Source: Helicobacter trogontum | GTDB lineage: Bacteria; Campylobacterota; Campylobacteria; Campylobacterales; Helicobacteraceae | Direction: 5' to 3' | Length of the DNA stretch: 64,000 nt | Assembly: GCF_000765905.2 (NCBI RefSeq) | Contig: NZ_JRPL02000009.1 | Span: forward strand, 23,134 to 87,133 | In this document: positions 9,181 through 17,821 of the stretch, piece by piece | Position numbering within the stretch: position 1 is the first letter of the stretch | Layout: every line of letters starts with the position of its first letter | Made by a program: the position numbers and the translations under genes | The notes under the pieces: model-generated | Told to the model about the DNA's origin: nothing | The model's input: only the letters and a program-made list of their open reading frames with translations | Database searches by the model: none

Positions 9181-10611
9181 TTAAATAACCATTCGTATGA
9201 CATCAGAGAAGCCCTCCGCATCATTTGCTAATACATAGTATTCCACACCTATTTCTCTTCCTTCTTCCATTGTATTGTAGTCAAGAGGTGTGGGTGTAAC
9301 TACGATAAATACTGGATTTTTAGCATTTGGTGTTGCTTTGTATTCTTTTATAAAGTCAAAAGCTAATAGTCCCATATTTTTATAATCAAGTATAACTATA
9401 TCTTGTGGTTTTGTGCCTAATTTTGTGAGGGCTTCAAAAGGATTGTGTTCAACAGTCACTTTAAGACTAGAATCTACACGTTCAATAAGCTGCTGGGATT
9501 TAAATGACTTTGTATCATTTTCTTGTATTACCATGACATTTTGTATACTGATTTTTTCTAAATCTCTCAATAATCCAAAGAGCTCCTTTGTTTTAGTCGA
9601 TACAACCTTATTTTTATCAAGTCCTTTGAGGAAATAACGTAGATATGTTTTTGAGTTATAACCCCCATGGATATCTGCATCACGAAAGAATTTTTTTACA
9701 TATTGATTTGTCTTTGCACGTGCCCACATTGCCTTATCAAGCTCATATCCTTTTGTGTTGAGCAGCTTTATAAAACGTGTTTTTATCTCGGCAGTCATAG
9801 GTGCAAACACATTAGCAAATGTTTGGAAATGCTTTTCTTTAAACACCTGCAAACGCGCACTTTCTTTTGTTATGATGTCTTTTTGCTTTGCGATGTAATC
9901 TATCAAATCCACAAACCTACGACGCAAGACCTTAACTTCTTTCTCAAACTCCAAATATTCCTTACTTTTCTTATCAGGCATAAGCCTTAGGGTTCGCTCT
10001 TCTTCTTCCAGCCTTCTACCAAGTGGCTCAGATTCTGCCTTTGCACCTGCCATACCTATCTTCACATCTTCAATATATTGCTCTAAATGTGTATATGCAA
10101 CTTGACGCACTAAAAAGATTCGCTCAAAAGCGTATGGTAATGGATATTGTGTTTTTTTATTATACTCTTCAAAGTCTCTATACAATGAAGCAACCTCATG
10201 TTTAACCGCCTTTAACTCTTTATTTTCAAGCATAGAATCTAAATCACACAAATCATTGTAGGCGGTAAATAAAAAGCGTTTCATACGCATGAAATCAAGC
10301 TCTTTGCTACCTTCTATAAAATCGTGATGATGACTTAAAATATTTTTTTCTCGTGCAAAATATTCATTAATGCAATCTTCTGGGGATTTGGTAACAGGTA
10401 TTGCTTCTTCATCTTCTAATGACATTTTTAACTGCATTTTTACAACAATGCGATCTTCTACTACAAACTCAACTGCGATATTTGGTGCTAATTCTTCTTC
10501 TTCGCCCTGCCACACATCAAAGGTGAATGGATAAATGCGTTTATTTAATGTTTGCTCTATTTTACCTTCTTTATTCGCGGTATCTAAACTGATAATTTGT
10601 CCTTCTAGCAT
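9181..10611 (-). CDS. uncharacterised cytoplasmic protein with cold-shock-like N-terminus and receiver-like C-terminus
   Basis: I do not recognise a named gene. The first 60 or so residues (MLEGQIISLDTANKEGKIEQ, then YPFTFDVWQG and VEFVVEDRIVVKM) follow the spacing of a cold-shock/OB domain. Residues about 80-340 are charged and helical (EEEERTLRLMPDKKSKEYLE, coiled-coil likely). The last 120 residues look like a response-regulator receiver fold: NVMVIQEND, then PQDIVILDYKN with the D of the phosphorylation strand, then NPVFIVVTPTPLD with the conserved T position. The usual acidic pair after beta-1 is weak (QEND), so phosphorylation is doubtful. AAGGAG precedes the ATG by 6 bases. A lolC/E-type gene starts just upstream on the same strand. 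Confidence 0.75.
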   Translation of the reverse strand: MLEGQIISLDTANKEGKIEQTLNKRIYPFTFDVWQGEEEELAPNIAVEFVVEDRIVVKMQLKMSLEDEEAIPVTKSPEDCINEYFAREKNILSHHHDFIEGSKELDFMRMKRFLFTAYNDLCDLDSMLENKELKAVKHEVASLYRDFEEYNKKTQYPLPYAFERIFLVRQVAYTHLEQYIEDVKIGMAGAKAESEPLGRRLEEEERTLRLMPDKKSKEYLEFEKEVKVLRRRFVDLIDYIAKQKDIITKESARLQVFKEKHFQTFANVFAPMTAEIKTRFIKLLNTKGYELDKAMWARAKTNQYVKKFFRDADIHGGYNSKTYLRYFLKGLDKNKVVSTKTKELFGLLRDLEKISIQNVMVIQENDTKSFKSQQLIERVDSSLKVTVEHNPFEALTKLGTKPQDIVILDYKNMGLLAFDFIKEYKATPNAKNPVFIVVTPTPLDYNTMEEGREIGVEYYVLANDAEGFSDVIRMVI

Positions 10612-10709
10612 TATTGCTCCTTAATCATGACAAAACTATGACAAAGCATAGAACTTTATATTATATCCAAAAACATGTATTTTCAAACACAACGATATTA
10701 AAATACATT

Positions 10710-11945
10710 TTATTCGTTACGCAATACCTGCAATACATCTATTTGACTTGCTTTTTTGGCAGGATAATATGATGATAAGCATACAATAATACATGCACCA
10801 ATTACAGTCCATAACAGATCTGTCCAAAGTAGTTCAATAGGTAATCTAGATACACCGTATACATCAGCAGGAATTGAGATGATATCAAAGGTTTTTAAAA
10901 TCCACATGACAATAAATGATCCAATAATACCAAAAATAATACCACTACCACCAATCACTACGCCTAAACGAAAGAATATTTGCTTTACATGTTTCTTACT
11001 TGCCCCAAGACTAATAAGCAGAGCAATCTCTTTTCGTCTATTCATAACAACCATGAGTAATGAGCTAATAATGTTTAAACTTGCCATAAGAATAATAAGC
11101 ATGAGCACCAAAAACAAAGCTTTTTTTTCTAACTCCATGGCTGCAAAGAAATTACCATTTTGTTCCCACCAACCCTGTGCCTCCGCATGGACAATCTTAC
11201 CACTTTCTTGCATGTAGGCATCAATTGCAAGGCGAATAGATTCTATGTCTTTCATAGGTTCATTAGAAAAGATGTGAAATCCTTCATAGGTTTCATTTCC
11301 TACACTACCACGCAATGCTTGTAATGCTTCAAAGGTGGTATAAACAATGGAGTTATCATAATTTCTTAAGCCACTTGCAAAAGTACCATCGATACCAAAT
11401 TTTTTCATTTTTGGAGTAAGAGCTATTCCTGTTGGGGCAAGTTCTGTAAAAATCAATGTTACTTTCTCATCGTTATGAAGTCCAAGTGAATAGTAAAATG
11501 TTTCACCCATAATGAGATTAAAGGTATTGCTAAATTCTTTTGTGCGACTTTCATATAATACTTTATTAACCTCCCTCTCTCGTTCTAAGTCTATGGCATA
11601 TACGACAAGCGGATAGATTTCTGCGTTCATGCGGATTACTGCTTGTGTTTGCATATATGGACTAAATTTTAATTTTGGAAATTTCTCTTCAAGGTATTCT
11701 AAAAGTTCCTTAGAGAGCCCCTTATTGGAAGTTGAAAAAATTGTAATTGGGTAATTCATTATGAAGAGCTTGTGCTCGAACTCCTTTATCATGCCATTCA
11801 TAATACTCATCGTTACCAAAAGCACCATAACACCCACGCCCACACCAAGAAATGCTAAGATTGCAGTGATGGAAATAAAAGGTTGTGTTTTATCGAATTT
11901 AAGATAATGTCGCAATATAAAGGTTATAAGGCGTGTATTTTGCAT
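10710..11945 (-). CDS. LolC/LolE-family lipoprotein-releasing ABC permease
   Basis: Inner-membrane permease of the Lol system, which extracts outer-membrane lipoproteins with ATPase LolD and hands them to the periplasmic carrier LolA. Its 411 residues show the family order: an N-terminal membrane helix (ITAILAFLGVGVGVMVLLVTMSI, here trimmed), an approximately 220-residue periplasmic domain, and three C-terminal FtsX-type helices with the LGASKKHVKQIF cytoplasmic loop. Campylobacterota usually have one such permease acting as a homodimer, so C versus E naming is arbitrary. AAAGGG lies 6 bases before ATG. It starts the pair with the downstream receiver-like gene (98-base gap). Confidence 0.9.
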   Translation of the reverse strand: MQNTRLITFILRHYLKFDKTQPFISITAILAFLGVGVGVMVLLVTMSIMNGMIKEFEHKLFIMNYPITIFSTSNKGLSKELLEYLEEKFPKLKFSPYMQTQAVIRMNAEIYPLVVYAIDLEREREVNKVLYESRTKEFSNTFNLIMGETFYYSLGLHNDEKVTLIFTELAPTGIALTPKMKKFGIDGTFASGLRNYDNSIVYTTFEALQALRGSVGNETYEGFHIFSNEPMKDIESIRLAIDAYMQESGKIVHAEAQGWWEQNGNFFAAMELEKKALFLVLMLIILMASLNIISSLLMVVMNRRKEIALLISLGASKKHVKQIFFRLGVVIGGSGIIFGIIGSFIVMWILKTFDIISIPADVYGVSRLPIELLWTDLLWTVIGACIIVCLSSYYPAKKASQIDVLQVLRNE

Positions 11946-12741
11946 AGAATCCCTTTTTGTAAAGCCATAATTTTGGGTATTATAACAAAATCCTATAAGT
12001 TTCTAAATAACCATATATAATATAACTGCATGTGTGTGAATAGGAGGTATTTGTAAGTGCGACACCTAACTCTACTCAATAATTATACTCCAAGTTTGTG
12101 GCTCAAATGATTGCGTAATACCATCATCTTTTGCAATGTATAAAGTTATAATTTAAAATAGTATGTGAAGCAATGTTGAATAAATATGATCTTAAATAAA
12201 TCTAAAAAATGAGATGTCGTTGTTTGTGGAATATTTCGTGTCAGAGACTACTGATGTATTAAGGTGAGATAGAAGTAAGATGTCTAAAATTATGTAAAAA
12301 TCATAGCTTAGATTCCAAACAAATCAGCTCATAGGCTTGCATCTATTCTTATTTCAATTATATGCTTCTTAGAGTTTTTATGATTTGGAATTAATTTGCA
12401 TTTTGTTAAAAACATCTGCAAGATGGAGTTAATCTTGTGTAAAACTTATGATAAGATGAGGTTTGTGAGCTTCTTGTTTGCAAATGTAACTAAAAGAGTG
12501 TGTTATATTAAGTGCTATTTATTGCATAATATGGATTGTTTCAAAGGTATTTTTGTGATTCTGCCTCCCCCTCCATTCAAAAGATAAGCAATGTTAATAT
12601 GTCAATAAGGAGGCAATAAAAAACAATAAATTTAAAAGTGTGTAATCTATGGTATTTTGCACATGATTTATTGAAAAGTTGTTTTGATGTAGAATTACAA
12701 AATTTAATAACATGCCCATACCTTAAAAGGCATAACCTGCA
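11946..12741. other. long intergenic region with one inverted repeat
   Basis: Nearly 800 AT-rich bases between the divergently placed lolC/E-type gene and the 3' end of crcB. A 63-codon frame at 12396-12587 lacks a ribosome site and protein-like composition and is not called. GCCTCC near 12563 and GGAGGC near 12610 form a spaced 6-bp inverted repeat, and ATGCC/GGCAT arms near 12713-12732 could form a weak crcB terminator. Nothing else was recognised. Confidence 0.45.
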
Positions 12742-13116
12742 TTAACCTTTAAGAGAATAGCCCATATATACGCATAAGATTCCACATATATTAGAGAGTA
12801 GAACATAAAGGAATGCTGTGAGAAAAAAATGAGTTTGTAAGAGTTTTAATACCTCTAGGCTAAAAGTAGAAAATGTGCTAAATCCTCCAAGCACTCCGAT
12901 AGTAAGGAATACAAGCAAAAGTGAATCATGTTCTTTTATTGTTGCGACACATATTCCTATGCAAAAACATGCCAACATATTGATACAAAAAGTTGCTATA
13001 AAGCTATAATGCAGATATTGACTTGGTAGAATAAGAGAAAAACCATATCCTAAGGAAAATCGTAGTATCGCACCTATACTGCCACCTAAGCCAACAAGTA
13101 TGAGCTTAATAAGCAT
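12742..13116 (-). CDS. crcB: fluoride channel CrcB/Fluc
   Basis: Dimeric inner-membrane fluoride channel that lowers cytoplasmic fluoride. The 124 residues form four membrane helices with the family motifs GGSIGAILRF (residues about 10-19), TFCINMLACFCIGI (the conserved N in helix 2) and GVLGGFSTFSTFSLE (the phenylalanine-box and central Na+ region). AAGGGATGG precedes the ATG. No fluoride riboswitch fits in the 60-base divergent promoter region it shares with the kinase-like gene. Confidence 0.94.
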   Translation of the reverse strand: MLIKLILVGLGGSIGAILRFSLGYGFSLILPSQYLHYSFIATFCINMLACFCIGICVATIKEHDSLLLVFLTIGVLGGFSTFSTFSLEVLKLLQTHFFLTAFLYVLLSNICGILCVYMGYSLKG

Positions 13117-13131
13117 TTTTCCATCCCTTTG

Positions 13132-13167
13132 TATGTATTTTTAATATTATAATATAAAAAATACATA
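13132..13167. promoter_or_regulatory. palindromic divergent promoter between crcB and the P-loop kinase gene
   Basis: TATGTATTTTT (13132-13142) and AAAAATACATA (13157-13167) are exact inverse complements. At the centre ATTATAAT carries TATAAT on the plus strand (13148-13153) and on the minus strand (13146-13151), so the two -10 boxes overlap. Each gene would have a leader of about 17-25 bases. Polymerase could occupy only one direction at a time, or a dimeric regulator could bind; both are inference. Confidence 0.5.
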
Positions 13168-13176
13168 AGGAAAGAT

Positions 13177-13704
13177 ATGATAGTCTTAATCGGCGGGGAG
13201 AGTCACACAGGCAAAACACTTTTAGCACAAAGATTGCTTGAAACCTATCATTACCCTTATATGAGTCTGGATCACTTAAAAATGGGTTTTATCAAAGGGT
13301 TAAAAAATCCACCCTTTAGCGTAGAAGAAGATTCTAAGATTGCTGCGTTTTTGTGGGATATTGTGCTAGGGATTATTGAGACTTGCAATGAAAATGAACA
13401 AAATCTAATATTGGAGGGCATATATATAAAGCCAAAAGATGTGAGAATCTTGCTTGATTCTCACCCTTTCTCACCTATAAAGGTATTTTTTCTCATCTTT
13501 TCAAAGCAATATATTCTAAAACATTATGATACAATCATTGCTAAAGAAAACATTATAGAAAAACGCAAAGAAACTGATAGTATTTCTAAAGAGCAAATGA
13601 TAAAAGAGCATAGTATCTTGAAAGAACAATGTAAAAGTTATCATCTCCCATTTATTGAGATACATAAAGACTATGAGCATGAGATACAAGCAGTTACACT
13701 ATAA
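13177..13704 (+). CDS. small P-loop kinase-like protein
   Basis: A 175-residue cytoplasmic ATP-binding protein. Walker A is GGESHTGKT at residues 6-14, followed by a nucleoside/2-phosphoglycerate-kinase-like layout: YMSLDHLKMGFIKGL (substrate-side Asp), an LILEGIYIKP strand resembling Walker B of zeta-toxin and 2-phosphoglycerate kinases, and a C-terminal RKETDSISKEQMIKEHSILKEQC helix. The substrate cannot be read from sequence. AAGGAAAG lies 2-5 bases before ATG. It is transcribed divergently from crcB. It lacks a partner antitoxin, which argues against a zeta-type toxin. Confidence 0.7.
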   Translation: MIVLIGGESHTGKTLLAQRLLETYHYPYMSLDHLKMGFIKGLKNPPFSVEEDSKIAAFLWDIVLGIIETCNENEQNLILEGIYIKPKDVRILLDSHPFSPIKVFFLIFSKQYILKHYDTIIAKENIIEKRKETDSISKEQMIKEHSILKEQCKSYHLPFIEIHKDYEHEIQAVTL

Positions 13705-14064
13705 ACAGTGAACAAAATGCACTTGTGTTGTGTTTCTTTTATATAGAATCACAATGAGGTTTTATGTGTTTTTAGGTTATTGATGTGTATTGCATTTACT
13801 TGATTTATATATCTAGAGTTTTTAATATTTCATTGCATCAGTATAAAGGCTACTTGATGTAGTTTTTGACAAAAATAATGTTATGTCATAAATGTCAAAA
13901 GCTATTTGATTTGCCATGCACTAAGACTTGAGTTAAATACGGAGTGATTAATGTGATTGGTGAGAACCAGACATTTCCATTTGTTTAGAGTCGCATTAAG
14001 ATATTCAAGCAAATGGCTATTCTATAAAAACATGATAAAATAATTTATTACATATATCTACAAT
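13705..14064. other. intergenic region with no recognised feature
   Basis: About 360 AT-rich bases after the kinase-like gene. Neither a terminator hairpin with T-run nor a coding frame is evident before the ribosome site of the small gene at 14075. Confidence 0.45.
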
Positions 14065-14074
14065 AGGAGCTTTT

Positions 14075-14227
14075 ATGTATCATGTTGCATGGCAGAGTAT
14101 GCTTGTAGAAGCCATTGTTTTTATAATGTTTGGAATCTTTGCTGCTATTGCTTTGCATTTTTATGCAAAGAAACGAGCTGATATTGGCAAGGAGAGCAAT
14201 GCGGAGTCAAAGGATTCTGAAATCTAA
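14075..14227 (+). CDS. 50-residue single-pass membrane protein
   Basis: A short frame with a proper AGGAG (14065-14069) five bases before ATG. The product starts MYHVAWQSMLVEAI, has one strongly hydrophobic segment (about residues 10-29, VEAIVFIMFGIFAAIALHFY) and a charged tail (AKKRADIGKESNAESKDSEI). The shape, a short helix then a polar cytoplasmic tail, resembles small subunits such as CcoQ or other respiratory accessory peptides, but no motif proves this. It lies 173 bases upstream of the DUF455 gene on the same strand. Confidence 0.6.
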   Translation: MYHVAWQSMLVEAIVFIMFGIFAAIALHFYAKKRADIGKESNAESKDSEI

Positions 14228-14400
14228 TATAAGTATAAGTAGTGCGTATAGATTGAATGTGAGTAAAAAGAGGAAAATATGATTCTTTTTCATTCCACAT
14301 CTACCCAAAGATATAAGGCATATGTCTAGTAAATTTATAGTCATTGCTATTTTTTATAGAAGCTTATAACTAGATTTTAGAGTATAGAAATGGAGAATAA

Positions 14401-15195
14401 ATGGAATTTTTTACCGCTGTTTTTGACGCACTTACTACGACACAAATTGATCTAAAACTGCAAAAAGTTGAATATTTGCAGACAAATTTCTACACATATG
14501 ATATGCAACATGATACAGAGATTCAAAGTCTTATGACTCCATCTTATGCCTCTTTTTGCAAGGTTATACATCCTACACGTCTGCAACGACCAAAGGGTGG
14601 AAACTCAAAAGAATCACTAGCAAAAATCTTGCATTCAATAGCACACATAGAGTATAACGCAATTGATTTAGGGCTTGATGCAGCTTATCGTTTTCGGAAT
14701 CTACCACTTGAATATTACAATGATTTTATTACTCTTGCCAGTGAAGAGGTTTTGCATTTTAGGCTTTTAGAGTCTTTGTTAAAAATGCTTGGTTATAGTT
14801 ATGGGGATTTTCCTGTGCATGATAATCTTTTTTGTGCTATGCAAAATACACAAAAGCTAATTGATCGCATGGCACTTGTGCATAAGGGACTAGAAGCCAT
14901 GGGGCTTGATGCAAATCCTTTTGTGAAAAAAAAGATAGAGCAAGCACAAACGCCATTGAAACACGAGATTCTCGCAGTCCTTGATAGAATTATGCATGAT
15001 GAGATAGGGCATGTTGCAAAGGGAGTTAAATGGCTAACCTACGCACAAGAGCTCTACAATGATAATCGTAGTTTATGTGAGATTTTGCAAGAGTATGACT
15101 TTAATGTTATAGGTAAGATTCCCAACATAGAGGCAAGGCTAAAGGCAGGATATAGTATGCAAGAAATAGAATCCTTGCAGCAATCTTTGAAGTAA
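14401..15195 (+). CDS. DUF455 ferritin-like di-iron protein
   Basis: Cytoplasmic helical protein of the DUF455 family (ferritin-like superfamily), function unknown. The four-helix metal site is visible: AHIEYNAIDLGLDAAYRF (first Glu), ASEEVLHFRLLESLLK (ExxH), GLEAMGLDANP (third-helix Glu) and HDEIGHVAKGVKWL (second ExxH). The 264-residue length is ordinary. GGAG lies 5 bases before the ATG. The following gene is convergent, so this is the end of any transcript. Confidence 0.88.
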   Translation: MEFFTAVFDALTTTQIDLKLQKVEYLQTNFYTYDMQHDTEIQSLMTPSYASFCKVIHPTRLQRPKGGNSKESLAKILHSIAHIEYNAIDLGLDAAYRFRNLPLEYYNDFITLASEEVLHFRLLESLLKMLGYSYGDFPVHDNLFCAMQNTQKLIDRMALVHKGLEAMGLDANPFVKKKIEQAQTPLKHEILAVLDRIMHDEIGHVAKGVKWLTYAQELYNDNRSLCEILQEYDFNVIGKIPNIEARLKAGYSMQEIESLQQSLK

Positions 15196-15297
15196 TTAAT
15201 AAAGCATATTGTGAATTTACATATAATTATAAAAAGTTATGACCTGCTTATTTTTACATAAGCCTTTTATAGCAGTCAATTACCTTGCTAAGAATTA

Positions 15298-15546
15298 TTA
15301 TTTCTCAAAATTTTGTAGTTTTTCCACTTGCGTTTGTAATGATTGCACTTTGCGTTCATTCCCTGCTACGCCACCTGCAATAGTAAATAGTATGCTAAGA
15401 TTGAGGGCAACAAAGAAAAAACACAAGATTCCAACACCAAAGCTAAGTTTTAACGCATTTTTTGTAGTTTTTTTCTGTGCTTGCAATTCATTTTGTAGGG
15501 CTTCCACACGTTCAAGTAAGGTTGTTTCATGAGAGTTGTCTTGCAT
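15298..15546 (-). CDS. small coiled-coil membrane protein coupled to the zinc-type ABC permease
   Basis: An 82-residue protein: polar coiled-coil N-terminus (TTLLERVEALQNELQAQKKTT), one membrane segment (LSFGVGILCFFFVALNLSIL region) and a second short coiled coil (NERKVQSLQTQVEKLQNF). Start is placed at MQDNSHE because AAGGATAACA directly precedes it; an in-frame upstream methionine would lie inside the end of the permease gene. The gap to the permease stop is two bases, so translation is probably coupled. No family recognised. It may be an accessory or scaffold of the transporter, by context only. Confidence 0.7.
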   Translation of the reverse strand: MQDNSHETTLLERVEALQNELQAQKKTTKNALKLSFGVGILCFFFVALNLSILFTIAGGVAGNERKVQSLQTQVEKLQNFEK

Positions 15547-15548
15547 TG

Positions 15549-16391
15549 TTATCCTTTTTGTATATATCTTACAAGCCATTTACACAAATGTACACAAATA
15601 ATGCAGATTGTGCCAACAAAGGTAATAGCTGCACCAGGCATGATATTATACGCATAAGCAAGAAACAAGCCAATAATCATAAACAATAATGCAAAAATCC
15701 CAGCAAAAAGCATTTGCGTTTTAAGCGTTTTTGCAAAAATATTTCCCATATACGCAGGGATAGAAAGCATGGCTAATACAAGGATTAAACCTGATATTTG
15801 CATACTAAGAATGATTCCAATTGCAATAAAGACAAAAATGCTTTGCGTAAAAATACCTGTATGAAGCCCACGCAATTGGCAAAATACAGAATCATAACTA
15901 ATACTTAGAATCTCTCTATAATATGTGCTAACAAAAAGCAGCAAAACAATATCAAATACACCCATAAACCATAAAGATTCCATATCTACACTAATAAGAG
16001 AGCCAAAGAGATATGATTCCATATCTGCATTTGCATTTGGACTAAGATTTATAAAAACCACACCTACAGACATGCCAAGTGCCCATAATATCGCATTAAA
16101 AGTATCAATGTGTGTGTGCCATTTTTTTTGCACAAATGCAAGGCTAAATGCTACAATAATTGCACTAAGACTTGCTCCAAGTAACACAGAAAAACCACAA
16201 AATAAGGCAATACCAATACCGCCATAAGCACAATGAGCAACCCCGCCACCAACAAAAACAATGCGATTTGATACAAGTAATGACCCAATAACGCCCGCAA
16301 TAATGCTAATAAGCACAATAGCAAGCAGTGCATTTTGTAAAAAGCTATATTGCACGATGGCTTGTAAAAAAGATTCTAAGGTAGTTAGCAT
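15549..16391 (-). CDS. ABC-3 family metal permease, ZnuB-like
   Basis: Inner-membrane permease of a manganese/zinc/iron-chelate ABC importer. The 280 residues contain about eight membrane helices, the early SNRIVFVGGGVAHCAYGGIGIAL segment (family motif: bound histidine region) and the cytoplasmic coupling loop ending VLAMLSIPAYMGNIFAKTL. AGGAC lies before the ATG. The ATPase and periplasmic binding protein are not adjacent, so metal specificity (Zn versus Mn/Fe) is not settled; the name rests on family resemblance. Confidence 0.88.
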   Translation of the reverse strand: MLTTLESFLQAIVQYSFLQNALLAIVLISIIAGVIGSLLVSNRIVFVGGGVAHCAYGGIGIALFCGFSVLLGASLSAIIVAFSLAFVQKKWHTHIDTFNAILWALGMSVGVVFINLSPNANADMESYLFGSLISVDMESLWFMGVFDIVLLLFVSTYYREILSISYDSVFCQLRGLHTGIFTQSIFVFIAIGIILSMQISGLILVLAMLSIPAYMGNIFAKTLKTQMLFAGIFALLFMIIGLFLAYAYNIMPGAAITFVGTICIICVHLCKWLVRYIQKG

Positions 16392-16609
16392 ATTGTCCTG
16401 TGTTATTAAGATAGTGATATTATAGTGTTTTAAAGCGAATTTTTATTCATAACTCTTTGTTTTAGAATATATATTGCATTTGCAAGGAGTTGTGACATAA
16501 AAGATTTTAGAACGAAAACTTGATGTCTAAGCGCAATTAAGAAGTTATGAAGTACATAAAGTTGTAATCAGATTCTACAATGTGTTTGACTCTATAGATC
16601 CTATATACC

Positions 16610-17182
16610 CTAAATCTTATTTTTAAAGACAAGCAAGGTTTTCTCTACAATACCATCAATACCAATGTATTGACCATAGTTATTGCCCTCCAATTGAGGT
16701 ATCCATGAAGTAATGTCTTCAAGTTCTATATAAGAATCCACAAGTCCTAAAAGTTTTATATCAAGTAAATAATGATTGATTAAGGTTTGTGTCATTGGTA
16801 GAAATTCATAATTTCTTTTATCGAGTATAAAAAAGTTTGCACCATGCTTTGCAAACATGAAAAGCAATGTGTTGAGTGGCAAGGGGCTAGATGTAGGACA
16901 ATGCTTATCTTGAGATTGATGAGCACTACTGCCTAAGATTAATTTAGGGGGATACCCATAGTGGTTGTATCTTAATATAGCGTATTCATCAAGCAATACG
17001 GCATAAGGAATATTGTGTTTATGTAGCTCTTTAGCAAGTGTGAAATATGATTCTAAGGAGTATTTTGCCCCATTATCTACGCATATTAAGGCATAGCAGT
17101 CAGCCTCCAAGTAATCACAATCTGAAAGACAATTTACTTCAATAAACTTTGCATCATTGTCAAAACTACTAAAAATAATCAT
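16610..17182 (-). CDS. hypothetical cytoplasmic protein
   Basis: A 190-residue protein of balanced composition with a ribosome site (AGGAAT) before the ATG. No signal peptide, membrane segment or catalytic motif is evident. Alternating hydrophobic strands (IIFSSFD, YALICVDN, PYAVLLDEY, NFFILDKRNYEFLP) suggest an alpha/beta fold; GYPPKLILGSS is the most distinctive stretch. Flanked by noncoding gaps, so probably monocistronic. I do not recognise the family. Confidence 0.75.
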   Translation of the reverse strand: MIIFSSFDNDAKFIEVNCLSDCDYLEADCYALICVDNGAKYSLESYFTLAKELHKHNIPYAVLLDEYAILRYNHYGYPPKLILGSSAHQSQDKHCPTSSPLPLNTLLFMFAKHGANFFILDKRNYEFLPMTQTLINHYLLDIKLLGLVDSYIELEDITSWIPQLEGNNYGQYIGIDGIVEKTLLVFKNKI

Positions 17183-17570
17183 ATATTATTCCTAAATTAT
17201 AAAATTAATGTATTGTAATATAGCACATTTTTTCATGATCTAGCTAATTTTGTATCTGTGTTTTCCTTAGTAATAAGTATGTCATTGGATTTACTTAGTT
17301 CAAACTTTGTTTAACTTTGCATTGAATGGAGCATGTTATAGATTCTCAAGGCTTATCAAGATATGTAGTATCATCTTAGGGTTTTTATTACTTATCTAGC
17401 ATGTTTGTGATGAGTGGCATGCTAAGCCTTTGATATTAGCAAAGAATCAAAAATATATAAATAAACAGATGTTTATATGATTAAAGAGTTTGATAGGTTG
17501 TTGAAGATTTTAAGCAGGTGTACATGTCTAGAGATTGCAAGGAGTAATTTAACCATAGTTTACAATTGGG
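17183..17570. other. intergenic region with no recognised feature
   Basis: About 390 AT-rich bases between the hypothetical gene and the RRM gene, both minus strand. No coding frame, tRNA or clear terminator was seen. Confidence 0.45.
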
Positions 17571-17807
17571 TTAATTTGCCATACTGACACGCATAATTCT
17601 TCCATTAAAGGTTTCGCCATTTAGCATGCTTATCGCTGTCTTTGCATTTTCATCATCCATTTCCACAAAGGCATACCCTTTAAATTTACGGGTTGTTTTG
17701 TCTAGAATTATTCTGCTTGAAATGACATCACCAAATTGTGCAAATATGTCGTTTACTTGCTGCTGCGTTGTGTTGTAAGCTAAATTGCCTATATATATAC
17801 TTTTCAT
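17571..17807 (-). CDS. RNA-recognition-motif protein
   Basis: A single RRM domain with almost no extension (78 residues): RNP2 IYIGNL at residues 4-9 and RNP1 KGYAFVEM at about 43-50, the aromatic RNA-stacking positions Y and F present. Such stand-alone RRM proteins occur in Campylobacterota and cyanobacteria and bind single-stranded RNA; targets unknown. The ribosome site AGGGGGTGAT is nearly a perfect anti-SD complement, predicting high translation. It starts 14 bases after nadV and is probably cotranscribed with it. Confidence 0.93.
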   Translation of the reverse strand: MKSIYIGNLAYNTTQQQVNDIFAQFGDVISSRIILDKTTRKFKGYAFVEMDDENAKTAISMLNGETFNGRIMRVSMAN

Positions 17808-17821
17808 ATCACCCCCTTTTT

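Noticed and set aside
12396..12587. 63-codon frame on the plus strand
   Set aside because: No ribosome site, Cys/Phe/Leu-rich low-grade composition, no resemblance to known proteins.
12742..13176. Fluoride riboswitch upstream of crcB
   Set aside because: The spacer before crcB is only 60 bases, AT-rich and occupied by a palindromic promoter; no riboswitch core is visible.
13177..13704. Zeta-type toxin call for the P-loop protein
   Set aside because: Walker A and fold are similar, but no epsilon-type antitoxin is adjacent and the gene shares a promoter region with crcB.
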